Positions 55,095-64,000 of a stretch of 64,000 bases of DNA are shown in pieces (within the stretch, counting starts at the first letter, position 1; the number at the start of each line of letters is the position of its first letter). Source of the stretch: Tomocerus qinae. Lineage: Eukaryota > Arthropoda > Collembola > Entomobryomorpha > Tomoceridae. The notes under the pieces were generated by a model, which did not search any database, had not been told where the DNA came from, and saw only the letters and a list, made by a program, of their open reading frames with translations. The DNA lies in the NCBI GenBank assembly GCA_020055645.1, contig CM034547.1, positions 49,664,909 to 49,728,908 of the forward strand, read 5' to 3'. Position numbers and translations under genes: made by a program.

Positions 55095-55306
55095 ATTTAG
55101 CAAGGCGTAAAGAGTGACACCAGGAAAAGTTGTTGCTGTCCCAGCCACCCGACTGAATGTGTGAAGGGGAACTTGCGTGTTTCTCCATTCATATGCCTTA
55201 GAGTGTGCAATGTCGTAGCATAAAAGCAAACTGTGTGTGAAAGTTTGACAATGCAATAACGAAAGCACAGCACCTAGGCAAATCAAGCCAATAATGACGT
55301 GCGCTC
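55095..55306 (-). CDS. Candidate internal exon, hydrophobic, 70 codons
   Basis: Minus-strand AACACAATGCAG acceptor. After two bases the frame reads AHVIIGLICLGAVLSLLHCQ, then TFTHSLLLCYDIAHSKAYEW, RNTQVPLHTFSRVAGTATTF and PGVTLYALLN, ending at AAT|GTAAGG on a whole codon (212 bases). It contains one clear membrane span and perhaps a second at the 3-prime end, and its Gly/Ala/Val content is unusual for chance AT-rich frames. A multi-pass membrane protein is a reasonable guess, and no family is assigned. Confidence 0.32.
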
Positions 55307-55728
55307 CTGCATTGTGTTCAAACACAATGTATATTAGTTTGCATTAGTTTGACAAGCTTGAATATAGCACACGTGACATTATTCGGATATTATGTTTATC
55401 TACGCACTTTAAATGAGATATAATGTATACATAGAGTGTATGTACCTATATTATTGAGTCATGCCGTGCAGCGTCGACTATTTCATATTGTTTATGCCAA
55501 TTAGGATTAAGTATAATGTGTAATACAATGGTAACGGTGCACATATATATAGATGATGTAACGCTATATGTTCGTGCCAGACGTAACACAGTATTGAAAT
55601 TTTAGCTGTAGTAGTATATTTTAGTACATTTATGCTTATCTAAAGTGTGGTAGTTTTGACATAAGCTGACGCAAACAGATTTTATCGCAATTGATACACT
55701 ATTATATATGTCCTCTATCGTATCACAG

Positions 55729-55954
55729 AATCGCATCTATGTCGCTACAAACCATTTGCTTTTTGCGCCTGGGAAAGATAGCTAATGATTCAGATGCAGC
55801 TCTTTTCTTATTCGTGTTTCTATTTTGCGTCGTTTCTCTAGCCTTGTTTTTTTATCGTGACTGTAGAAGGACATCTATTCAATTACGTTCAGAAATGATA
55901 CCAAAATTTGTTTTTCAAAGCCATCTATGTCCTTGTGTTCTAGAGTCACTGTAG
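55729..55954 (+). CDS. Candidate terminal exon or small membrane protein
   Basis: ATGTCCTCTATCGTATCACAG is a good acceptor. After one base it reads IASMSLQTICFLRLGKIAND, then SDAALFLFVFLFCVVSLALF, then FYRDCRRTSIQLRSEMIPKF and a Cys-containing end, stopping at TAG. The ATG at 55739 alone would give a 71-aa protein. One strong membrane span followed by RDCRR fits a single-pass protein with a basic cytoplasmic side. Family unknown. Confidence 0.35.
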
Positions 55955-58900
55955 TACTATATCTTTTCATATACATGATATAATATTTAAACAGCTACCT
56001 TTGTATGTATCATGTACGAACTATGTAATTACTACCAATTAAGTAATTACGACAAACTTTAGTGTACAAATTTTGTTTTAAGCCTCGTAACTTTTTTGGA
56101 AGGTTAGCATTTTATCCTATTAACATAATAATATACAGATTTAAAGTGGTTTTTTTCAGCATGTAATAGATTTTTCAAACGAAAATTGTTATTTGAAAAT
56201 ATTTTTAATTTATCCAAGGAAAACAGTTTGTTTTAGGTTAAAAACATATGATTAGTGGTAGTTCCACATTTCTAGTAGGTAAAGTTTGTGCTTTTGTTGA
56301 AATCTCATGACTTCATTTTTCACTTGGTCGGAACATTCACAGCAGGACTTGCCATGCAACAGAAACGGATTAAAATAATTCCGTCGGCTGCCGTGTGCCA
56401 ATGCAAATTGCAGGCACATAAGGTCTTCTGCAATGGTTTATGTTTCTCAGTGGGCATAATTTAAGGACTGTTGGTCAGATATACATATTAATGAACTACC
56501 TTTGTAGTATGTACTTCCTGTTTTTCTGGGTATTTCCTGATAATCAGTTGAGTCAAGAGTAGAAAGCTGGTTGAAGTAGAAACTTATGAGGAAGTGGAAT
56601 TGAAGTCGTTGATAGAGTTTATAAGCTTAGCAAGTTGAGTGGCTTAGTAGTAGATTGAAAGTCATGAGGCAGTTTGGCACGGTTGTATTGTAACAGCCGT
56701 CGGTGCTCTTAATCCGGATTTTAGCACGCTTTCTCCTCCCAGTTCGATATTTATTATGGTAGGAGAAGTAAAAGCATCCATTTAAACACGAAATCATGCT
56801 GAATAGTACATATGTGGCTCTATTATCACTTTCCTATTTTTATACCCGACCACTTATCACAATTATGAATACACACAAAAGTAGCTACCTAACTACATTT
56901 ATAAGTGCATGCATAAATAGTATTATAAATATATTTGTTTGTAACAATAATATAGTGTATACAATTGGGAGTAGCTATTAGCTAATCGCAAGTGTAAAAT
57001 AAGTAAATTGTAGAGCACTGTGCAGTTTGCACTGCCATTCAGTTGCTTTCATTGTATTATTTTCGCTCGGCTTGTCTTTGACAGTTCAAGTGAAGTACTC
57101 CAATTTAGCGGTCACTCCCACTCCTTTATGTTCATAAATATTTGAACACATTGGTCCCCTCCTCTGAATCATGATTATATCGAAATCCCATCGTATGCAC
57201 ATATACAGCTCTTCGCATTAACCCTTTGAATGAAAATTTCATAAAGGTTCATTTGATGTTTCGTGTTCTGTTCCGCTGTCTCTGTATTTATGCGTACATG
57301 TTGTTCTCATAATACCCTACAATAAATACCATACACGCATTACACATTCTGTCTTTTGTTCTGCACTATGCAAACATATCAAGAATATATATGTCACCAC
57401 ATGCGGAGAGTTTTGAGTTCCCCCAAAATACGAATACAATTCTAAAGTAAAACAAGATAGACGTCTAGTGCTTTACGATAATAGTTTCGACTGCTTCATG
57501 ATGTTTAGTAAAGGAGGGTAATAAGGATTTCAAGTATGATATGGCTATTTATTATACTCACACGTAAACTAGTAACGATAACACACTTCCATAACACATT
57601 CTAAACCTTTCACCTGTTCTCTATATGTATCCTTGTAATGTACAATTTATATATGTATGTATATGATATATAATGCACTTTGTGTACCATAAGAAATATA
57701 CACGATATATTCCGTGTATACATAAGTATATCTGTTGTCATAAATGCTTAATAATAAAGCTTCGTTTCTCGGCGGGTTGACATAAGAGCAAAAGAGGCAT
57801 CTCTGGCGTTGCAGTGTGCCGAGCTGACGATGAATGTGTTTATCTGGCTCGATATTTAATTCAAAAGGGGAAAACAGAATGATTACCGTAGCATGGAAAA
57901 TGATATCGTAGTGTACAGAATGAATAGAAAGTGACTTAAATGTGAAAGCATAAGCACATGTTGTACTGCAGATAGGAATCTACATTCTTCATTACACGAA
58001 CGAACGAGAGTGAATTTTGTGTGAGAAGGTCCGTTTCCACTCCTTAGTCTGATTTGTACATACCTTGCTATAGTAAATGTGGTAACTCAAGTTTTCATGG
58101 TTTTATCTATTGCTACGTACATAAATATGTGCCCAGAGTCATTGGGCCTTTCATTATTCTACCTACAGTGCACTGACCTAAATAATTTAGTGTGTTAGAA
58201 GGTAGTGATGTTCGTTACTCCATACATATTATGTTCGAGCAGGGAAATTCATGTTTTTCGATGATTATTAAAAAAGGTTAGTTGGTAGTAGGAAGGCATT
58301 ATCACTGTGATGAATCTTGTACTCTTTTGTGGTCTAATACGTTATGATTGTGAATTTGGTGTATTAGAATGTGTGGGTAATAAAACTGCCAAATGTCCAT
58401 AGTCTGTTCGAGATAAGTCGATCTCTGTAGCATTTGGCATACATTGGGCTGATGCACAATGCATCTGTGTGGCTTGAAAGTGTCTTACAGTATTAGGCTG
58501 GAAGATCTATCGTTTTATCTGGCCTATTTGTATCACTACATTTAATCTGTGTAGAGATAGGAGGGAGAAGTCTCTAGTGAAAATTAATACAGATAGAGAT
58601 CACCGAATAGACTCATACTTCACTATGCCTAAATACATCAAGATTATTTTGTCCGTACAACAGACGCTACATTAACAAACCGGGTTACAGGTTAGCCGAT
58701 GTAGAGATGTCCTATTCCCTGATCTATTTTGTTATGGTATACGTTGACCTAATGATTTGTGAGATCTAAAGTAGTTGGCTGTGAATGTGAAGCGTTCTAA
58801 TGCACAGCTATTATCTCTAATGAGAAAAGAGAACAGTAGGTAATTTATGAGTGGATCAATATTTCTATTTATAAATGCTAATTAGGACACAAGGCTAGAC

Positions 58901-59320
58901 GAACCATTTTACATTTTGCTGTACACCATATTCTATGTACATTCCTAATTTTATTGCCTCCTATTACTTACACTAATGTAATGCAGTGCATGTGCTTTTG
59001 ATACGAATTGTTTGCATATATAAGGATTTGTTCATCTCGACGGTTAGCGTACTAGAACATTATTTAATGAACTACTATATAAGTAATTTAAACAAATAAA
59101 CAGTACTTAAAGATAAAAAATAATAGCGTGTATTAAATTGCAAACTAGAAGGAGTAGCGTGCGTTGTACTCTATAATACTGTTGTGATAAAATTATATCT
59201 ATGTATCCCTATGTAGTCCATACCTACCATTTACAAGTTATAAATATGTACCTATGCAGAAAATCATAGTCTAGTATTGCATATCTTGCAATGTACACAC
59301 AAACATAAAAATGCACTTAC
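55955..59320. other. Non-coding stretch, no gene supported
   Basis: The ATG-led frame at 56796-56981 has no support beyond its start. At about 57698-57720, TATACACG and its complement CGTGTATA flank 8 bases. 58400-58800 is mixed. No exon or repeat family is recognised. Confidence 0.45.
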
Positions 59321-59499
59321 CACAAAGTTTCATAGTATAGCGTGCCAAGGAATAGAAATAGAAAAAATTTATGCATTGAACAGTGCATTACACAGAATTG
59401 GTCTATGTAAACGTCAGTGAGATCTGAGATCTGACCACAATGTACTAGTAATATTAGGTCAGCAAACTGCATACTTTGGCTAGAGCCTGTTACAATCTT
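59321..59499 (-). CDS. Candidate internal exon with perfect donor
   Basis: After TTTCCATCAATGCAG the frame reads KIVTGSSQSMQFADLILLVH, then CGQISDLTDVYIDQFCVM and a hydrophobic Phe/Leu end. It closes exactly on TTTGTG|GTAAGT, where the terminating stop lies inside the donor. 179 bases, ending with two codon bases. An adjoining minus-strand frame (59480-59674, ending SETTLTVISINAEDCNRL) overlaps its start in another phase and could be the alternative. Confidence 0.3.
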
Positions 59500-60780
59500 C
59501 TGCATTGATGGAAATGACGGTTAGAGTAGTTTCTGAAAATGTGGAGGATGTTTCTAGGAGGTTCGATTTGAGTTGACTGAGTTGGTTTATTTGTAATGTG
59601 GAAAGAATTGCATTGAGCATTTTATTGACAACATTGGTATTGTATAAGTAAAGTTCACAGAAGCTTGACATCAAGACGAAACGAGTATCGGGTTGCTTAC
59701 TGTTCCATAGTGTTTTCTATAGGGAGGGTCCCACGGTCCGGTGTATTTTCATTTCATATAAAGGAGATAGATTCATTTCTGTGTTTGTGTATCCATGCTA
59801 CACTTTAGATTCATAGGAAAGTAAAAATAGATCGTAGAAGTACTATCCCAAAAGATGCATTCAAGATGCAAGAATAAGAGTTGTCTATTCTATCAATAGT
59901 ACTTCTTTGGAGGTTGACACGATAAATATGGATAAGATGAAAGGAACTTTCTCCTTAGGTAGGTATGAATGTATTCCGTCTGATCCGTCGGTTCATATTC
60001 TAGCTTTACTTACGTTTCTTAGACATTACTATAAAGGGATTCTGTTTATTTGCACTAAAACGGATTTCTATTGATCGAGAGAGAGAGACGAGATGTAGTC
60101 CTCTCCAATATTAGGAATCAAACCGACCCAATTCAATTTTACTTTATTCTCTATAACACACAACCAGATGGTCTACCTACATTCAGCTAGTAGGCATACC
60201 TAGACACATATTTACTTCTCTACCACTCAAACTCAACTGAACTATTCACAAAAAGAGTCAGAGTTTAAAAAGTAGCTGAAGGAATGGATAAAGAATAAAG
60301 TGAGACCCATAGCGTCAAACGAAACCGAGCTACTCCCGTTTTATTTACGCCAAGGTTCCTGTTTCAAAAGGCAGCATAACCTTCCACACGCTACCTCATT
60401 CCAACTGTTTTAATGCCTAACATTGATAGCAACTGTCTGTACTGAATTCAAGACAATTTACATTCTATCATGTACTGTTTACCATTCGATTCCTGCCAAT
60501 TTTATTGAATTGTTGAAGATAATATTTCGAGAGAAGTCTTTCCGCCCTAAAAGTCAATATTAATTAATTTGTTCCAAATAGATAAGTTGTCAGATGTCGT
60601 TTGTCAATCAAAGTCATATAAAGAAATCAGGGCGGTTTTTAAAATGAATATTGTACTGGCAGGAGCCTCTTATATTTAAGTATATAGCAGTTACACAGTG
60701 ATAAATATTGAGAATTCGAAGCATAATAATGTAGTAAGGGTGGAATGAATCTGGTGGTATTATGCGTAATGGAAGTATAC
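59500..60780. other. Mostly non-coding; one overlapping frame at the left end
   Basis: 59500-59674 carries the minus-strand frame mentioned with the preceding exon. The rest shows no supported exon. A short (GA) run occurs at 60076-60088. Confidence 0.45.
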
Positions 60781-60860
60781 CTATAACATAATAATATGAT
60801 ACAATAGTATTGATTATCTGAGGCTCTTTTACAATTCAAGTCCAACCAAAGGAAATCCAT
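60781..60860 (-). CDS. Candidate first coding exon, 26 codons
   Basis: The ATG in a good context (AGAGTGATGG, G at -3 and +4) begins MDFLWLDLNCKRASDNQYYC, then IILLCY. It reaches TTATAG|GTATAC, a reasonable donor, after two bases of a codon. The frame continues to 60639 through AT-rich sequence, as expected for an intron. Function unknown. Confidence 0.2.
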
Positions 60861-60863
60861 CAC

Positions 60864-62700
60864 TCTTCCTTCGAATAGATGTTCTATTTAAGATACTGAT
60901 ATATTTGCAATGAAAACGTAGGGAACGTATCACGAGTATGGGAGAGTGGCTCTCTATTTACTTTTGGTGAAAATCGAGCTGAGAAAGAACATGAAAACCG
61001 TGGACTTGAAATGCTATACATTTCTATAGATTATACTATATTGAGTTTTTTCCTTAGTTCACTGATACTACCCTGCACTCTGACAGAACTACAGCTACCT
61101 ACCTACATATGGATAAACGTAACCCTTCGGTGCACGGTATATATTATGTGGTTATATTCATAAGTAGTGATGTGACTGTGAGTGAGCAAGGAGAAAAAGC
61201 AACTTTTTCCTACTTTGGTCCACTTTCCCTTAGTTTAGTAGACGGACCTCAAGAATTTCTTCTCTCCTTACGTGAGTTAAGTTAAGACGGCCTCAGTTAG
61301 CTCTCCTTTCCAAGTAAACTGGACATCAAAACATTTCCTCAATACTCTCTCCCTGTAAACGCTTGAGAGCTGCATAAAAAGTGACCGAACGAATGTGTTT
61401 AGAATTTTTATTCCCATCCATATACTCGCTCGTCTCATGATTCTTACTTCCTAGTAGTCTCTCCTCTTTTTACCCAACCAACCATTTCATTCACATTCGT
61501 TCACTTTTCTCTTGTTTTTTATATTTGAAGACAAAATAGAAATCTAGTACTCGTAAATGCACAAGAACAAAAGATACTTAAGGGTTCTAGTGTTTCGTCT
61601 TTGATATACTAGAATATTACTGCATTTTACAAAATAACTACCACAGATACTTTATGTAGAGATTTCCTTTCTCGTCTACAGACTACATCAATATTCCGAT
61701 GCAGCTAAGCCTTTTCTAATTTATTGCTTGTTATAGGATCTCTCTTATGCACATCCTATATTGGCTTTTACTTCTGACTACTATCCAACTTTCATATCCG
61801 ATACAAATTTCTATTTTATTAGTTAGCTAAGCCATTTAAGCACCAGTAACTTCTGTCTTTAAACTGCTATGATTCTTTTTTAATGTGGAATATAATAGGT
61901 CACTACATTCAAATAATACAACTTACTTTGTTTTTATGTAGCTACTAGATGAGATATTGTGCTTATAAAATTTTTGTAAATTCTTTATAAGCACAGATAC
62001 TATTTGTACAGTTACTGCAGTCAGTGTAACTCTATGCTTAATAGAATGAAATAACGTTAACCTATTCTGAAAGGGTAGTTTCTTCCTTCTACGTGGCTGG
62101 GCTTAAGTTACGAAGATGGAAACCGGGAAAGACTTCGAACAGATTACACACTGGCTGAAGTGAACCACATATACCAACTTACTTATACTTCTACATTATG
62201 CCATGCGATTTCTCTGACTTCAATGTAAATATACACAAAATCAGGCAAGGAGAATAGAACTTTATCTTGCGTAACACACGGGCATTACAAAGTACAGACA
62301 AGTAAAAATGTATTACCTCCCCATATTTGTACTACATGGTTTGCATAATGCATGTAGAAGTTTCAACATGTAGTCACCACATGACTGGTCTGAAAATTAT
62401 GAATCTTGTTCCAAATCTCTTAATTAGCAAATGCGGGCCAACAATTGTAATAATTATATACTGATAGCATAAAGGAATTTTTTGCACTCTATCTAAAGCA
62501 TGAATTTTCTGCAGACGCGTAAACTTAGTTGCGCCATATATTTAATTGTACGATGCAAATATTTAAAGAACAATAAATTGTAGTAGTTGGCGCAGCTAGT
62601 GGAATTGGCTATTCTCCACCATGAAGTTCTGACCTAGTACATGATATAATACGCGTATTATGTAAGTGTATAGGTATTATTTCATTTAAGTAGGTATAAA
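60864..62700. other. Non-coding stretch with one hairpin
   Basis: No frame of 60 codons. 61200-61520 is pyrimidine-rich. At 61958-61969, TGTGCTTATAAA pairs exactly with 61984-61995 across a 14-base loop. Nothing else seen. Confidence 0.5.
61958..61995. repeat. 12-bp perfect inverted repeat, 14-base loop
   Basis: TGTGCTTATAAA and its reverse complement flank ATTTTTGTAAATTC. The arms are AT-rich, so one such hairpin in 64 kb could be chance. Too short for a microRNA precursor. Confidence 0.6.
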
Positions 62701-62742
62701 GTAGTATTAAGTATGTATACAGTGTGTGTGTCTGTCTTGTGA

Positions 62743-63015
62743 TCTGGATCACATCATGGTTCCTCCGGCTCTTGCTGTTTTCGCTTGCTCTGCTACTGCT
62801 TTCTAAAGAATACAGACAACAGTCGTGTCTGTGGCGTAGTCCGTCTAAATACGTATGACGCAGCCATCCGTGTGTATCTCTGTTCTGTATATTATATCAG
62901 TGTACATGTTCCTCGGTCTCTTCCTATCTTGTCGCTTCAATTCTTTTGCCAAATGCTGTGTCTCTATTTCCCAGTACATGAATGCATGGATCTCCACATA
63001 CTGGGACTACTATAG
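62743..63015 (+). CDS. GC-richer open region upstream of the two-exon model
   Basis: Three overlapping plus-strand frames are open. One (from 62743) reads SGSHHGSSGSCCFRLLCYCF, then LKNTDNSRVCGVVRLNTYDA. Another phase reads a hydrophobic stretch (WFLRLLLFSLALLLLSKEYR). A third (62855-63088) ends SRERSEARA. Only one can be coding. The hydrophobic one would make a signal or membrane segment. About 45% GC. Confidence 0.15.
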   Translation, partial: SGSHHGSSGSCCFRLLCYCFLKNTDNSRVCGVVRLNTYDAAIRVYLCSVYYISVHVPRSLPILSLQFFCQMLCLYFPVHECMDLHILGLL

Positions 63016-63116
63016 TCAGTACTCGCTCCACTTTTCATTTTCCAAAAGAACGGTCCAATCGAGAGAAAGAAGTGAAGCCAGAGCATAAGAAAGACGAGAC
63101 CAGGAGAGTTGAAGTC
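62982..63116 (+). CDS. First exon of the best two-exon gene model
   Basis: The ATG (in-frame TGA directly before it) begins MHGSPHTGTTIVSTRSTFHF, then a strongly charged part (PKERSNREKEVKPEHKKDET), and ends RRVEV at GTC|GTAAGT on a whole codon (45 codons). The donor is perfect. The intron (63117-63242, 126 bases) runs from GTAAGT to a pyrimidine-rich CTCTCTTAG. No family is recognised, and the protein looks basic, hydrophilic and possibly nuclear. Confidence 0.35.
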
Positions 63117-63242
63117 GTAAGTACTGGGAGCAGAGATAGAAGCAGGCAGACGAGAGAACGGAGCAAGTCCTCTAAATTCCTTTCAAGTCGACTTTCAAAT
63201 CTTCTCTTGTCACATGAATATTTTCCTACAATTCTCTCTTAG

Positions 63243-63389
63243 AGAGACAAACTGTGTGCGTGGAAGTCGAGAGCATGCATGCATGCATTCAATGTGCAGA
63301 AAATACGGGCAAAGTCAAATGTCGTCTTCACTTACACTCACATACGTCCTCTGTGTCTTGTCTCTTCTTGTCCGGTACTCCTGTCTTGA
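63243..63389 (+). CDS. Second exon of the two-exon model, 48 aa
   Basis: The acceptor CCTACAATTCTCTCTTAG is excellent. Phase 0 after it reads RDKLCAWKSRACMHAFNVQK, then IRAKSNVVFTYTHIRPLC and stops at TGA (63387-63389), giving a protein of about 93 aa with the first exon. The acceptor is followed by AGAG, so AGs one and two steps further on are usable. The second AG leads to a Cys-rich frame (ESMHACIQCAENTGKVKCRL) ending at 63490, and the third to a frame with two hydrophobic spans ending at 63495. Which is used cannot be told. Confidence 0.3.
   Translation, partial: RDKLCAWKSRACMHAFNVQKIRAKSNVVFTYTHIRPLCLVSSCPVLLS
63273..63288 (+). repeat. (GCAT)4 microsatellite
   Basis: A four-unit self-complementary tetranucleotide run lying inside the second exon of the two-exon model. 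It contributes the His/Ala/Cys/Met residues there in every phase. Confidence 0.85.
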
Positions 63390-63495
63390 ACATGAACCAG
63401 TCATGCCTTCAGAAATATATATGTCCTCCACGATTGTTGTACTCATTCTATTTACATCTAGGTACTTTTACATCTTCTTATACCATATAACATAA

Positions 63496-64000
63496 CCATA
63501 TTAGACAACATTGCTAGGCACAACTACTAAAACTTTTTCTAAGGACTGAATTATTCAACGCTAAATATACTCTTTCCTTCACATCTTATTTAAGTATGGA
63601 GTACAGAATAAGTCAGGATATTAAAACAATAAGACAATATAAGTTAGCTCTAATTTGTAAACATACAATTATTTTGTGAATTTGTAACTCGACGATTCAG
63701 ATTAATCCCAGCAGATTTCATAAAAGTTGAAGCAAAAAATTGCCAAATATTAATTTATCTCTGTGAAATCTAACTTTAATGGTAAATATCTCACTTTACT
63801 AATGGTACTGTATATTGAACTACACTGGATCTGTTACAGACTTTAATACAAATAATTCAGCTCTGGAAGGGTTGTGCATTCAGGGTAATTATTTTCTGCA
63901 AGGGAAGGTGTGCATTGTGTGTGTATCCACTAATGAAGCCATGGGCTAGTAAAGTAAACTGTTACCACGCAATCTTAATTTTAGATCAAAGGATATGACA
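63496..64000. other. AT-rich right end, nothing supported
   Basis: No exon, repeat or RNA gene seen in the last 0.5 kb. Confidence 0.5.

Noticed and set aside
56640-56660. TGGCTTAGTAG, a tRNA A-box lookalike
   Set aside because: No B box follows within tRNA distance.
1-64000. Bacterial or phage DNA
   Set aside because: No long ORFs, no ribosome-binding-site-led gene rows, and abundant spliceosomal signals.
1-64000. CRISPR array, rRNA, telomere repeats, spliced-leader genes, reverse transcriptase or transposase domains
   Set aside because: Looked for by eye and not seen. Short TTAGG and GGTTTAATT-like words are isolated.
1-64000. Ciliate-type code (TAA/TAG read as amino acids)
   Set aside because: TGA is also frequent throughout, and I did not see long TGA-free frames. 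A proper six-frame translation under that code would settle it.

Overview
The window looks like eukaryotic nuclear DNA, most likely from an invertebrate animal, but I cannot name the organism. It is AT-rich (about 35-37% GC by eye). It has no operons, no Shine-Dalgarno-led gene series and no dense long ORFs. It does contain good spliceosomal signals: GTAAGT or GTGAGT donors, and pyrimidine-rich tracts ending in CAG or TAG. Words such as TACCTAC/GTAGGTA and TACATGTA are frequent, which is familiar from some insect genomes, but that is weak evidence. I found no rRNA, tRNA, CRISPR array, intact transposon, reverse transcriptase or transposase motif, and no recognisable protein family.

Main caveat: at this base composition about 7% of random codons are stops. 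I estimate the longest chance open frame in 64 kb on six frames at about 125 codons. The longest ATG-led ORF here is 136 aa, so ORF length alone proves nothing. The coding entries below are therefore exon candidates. They were chosen because a frame is bounded by credible splice sites, has a real ATG with a signal peptide or membrane segment, or joins its neighbours in phase. Confidences are low on purpose, and wrong calls are expected.

Layout. 1-5.6 kb is mostly empty, with one perfect GC-rich palindrome at 1441 and a possible small ORF at 2162. 5.6-6.7 kb is a comparatively GC-rich island with three overlapping minus-strand frames and a small plus-strand exon. 9.3-11.1 kb has plus-strand candidates, ending in a terminal exon at 10775. 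11.0-12.5 kb is A/C-rich on the plus strand and ends in a minus-strand terminal exon (11303-11049). Skew reverses at about 12.6 kb, and a signal-peptide exon (12949-13069) follows on the plus strand, with in-phase exons at 13741 and 16654. This resembles a divergent gene pair. 19.0-26.7 kb holds many minus-strand open frames, plus a strong plus-strand frame pair at 22025-22563 and a Cys-rich ORF at 24711. 27-38 kb is sparse, apart from 31955-32746. 38.1-42.5 kb has a secreted-type minus-strand ORF and a plus-strand set with a phase-consistent three-exon model (40388-41603). 42.9-51.2 kb is mainly minus-strand candidates. 53-56 kb has membrane-type exons on both strands. 56-62.9 kb is nearly empty. 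62.98-63.39 kb carries the cleanest gene model in the window: two exons around a canonical 126-nt intron.

How the genes might work together cannot be said, because none can be assigned a function. The recurring themes are short secreted, single-pass membrane or Cys-rich peptides, and strand composition that changes every 0.5-1 kb.
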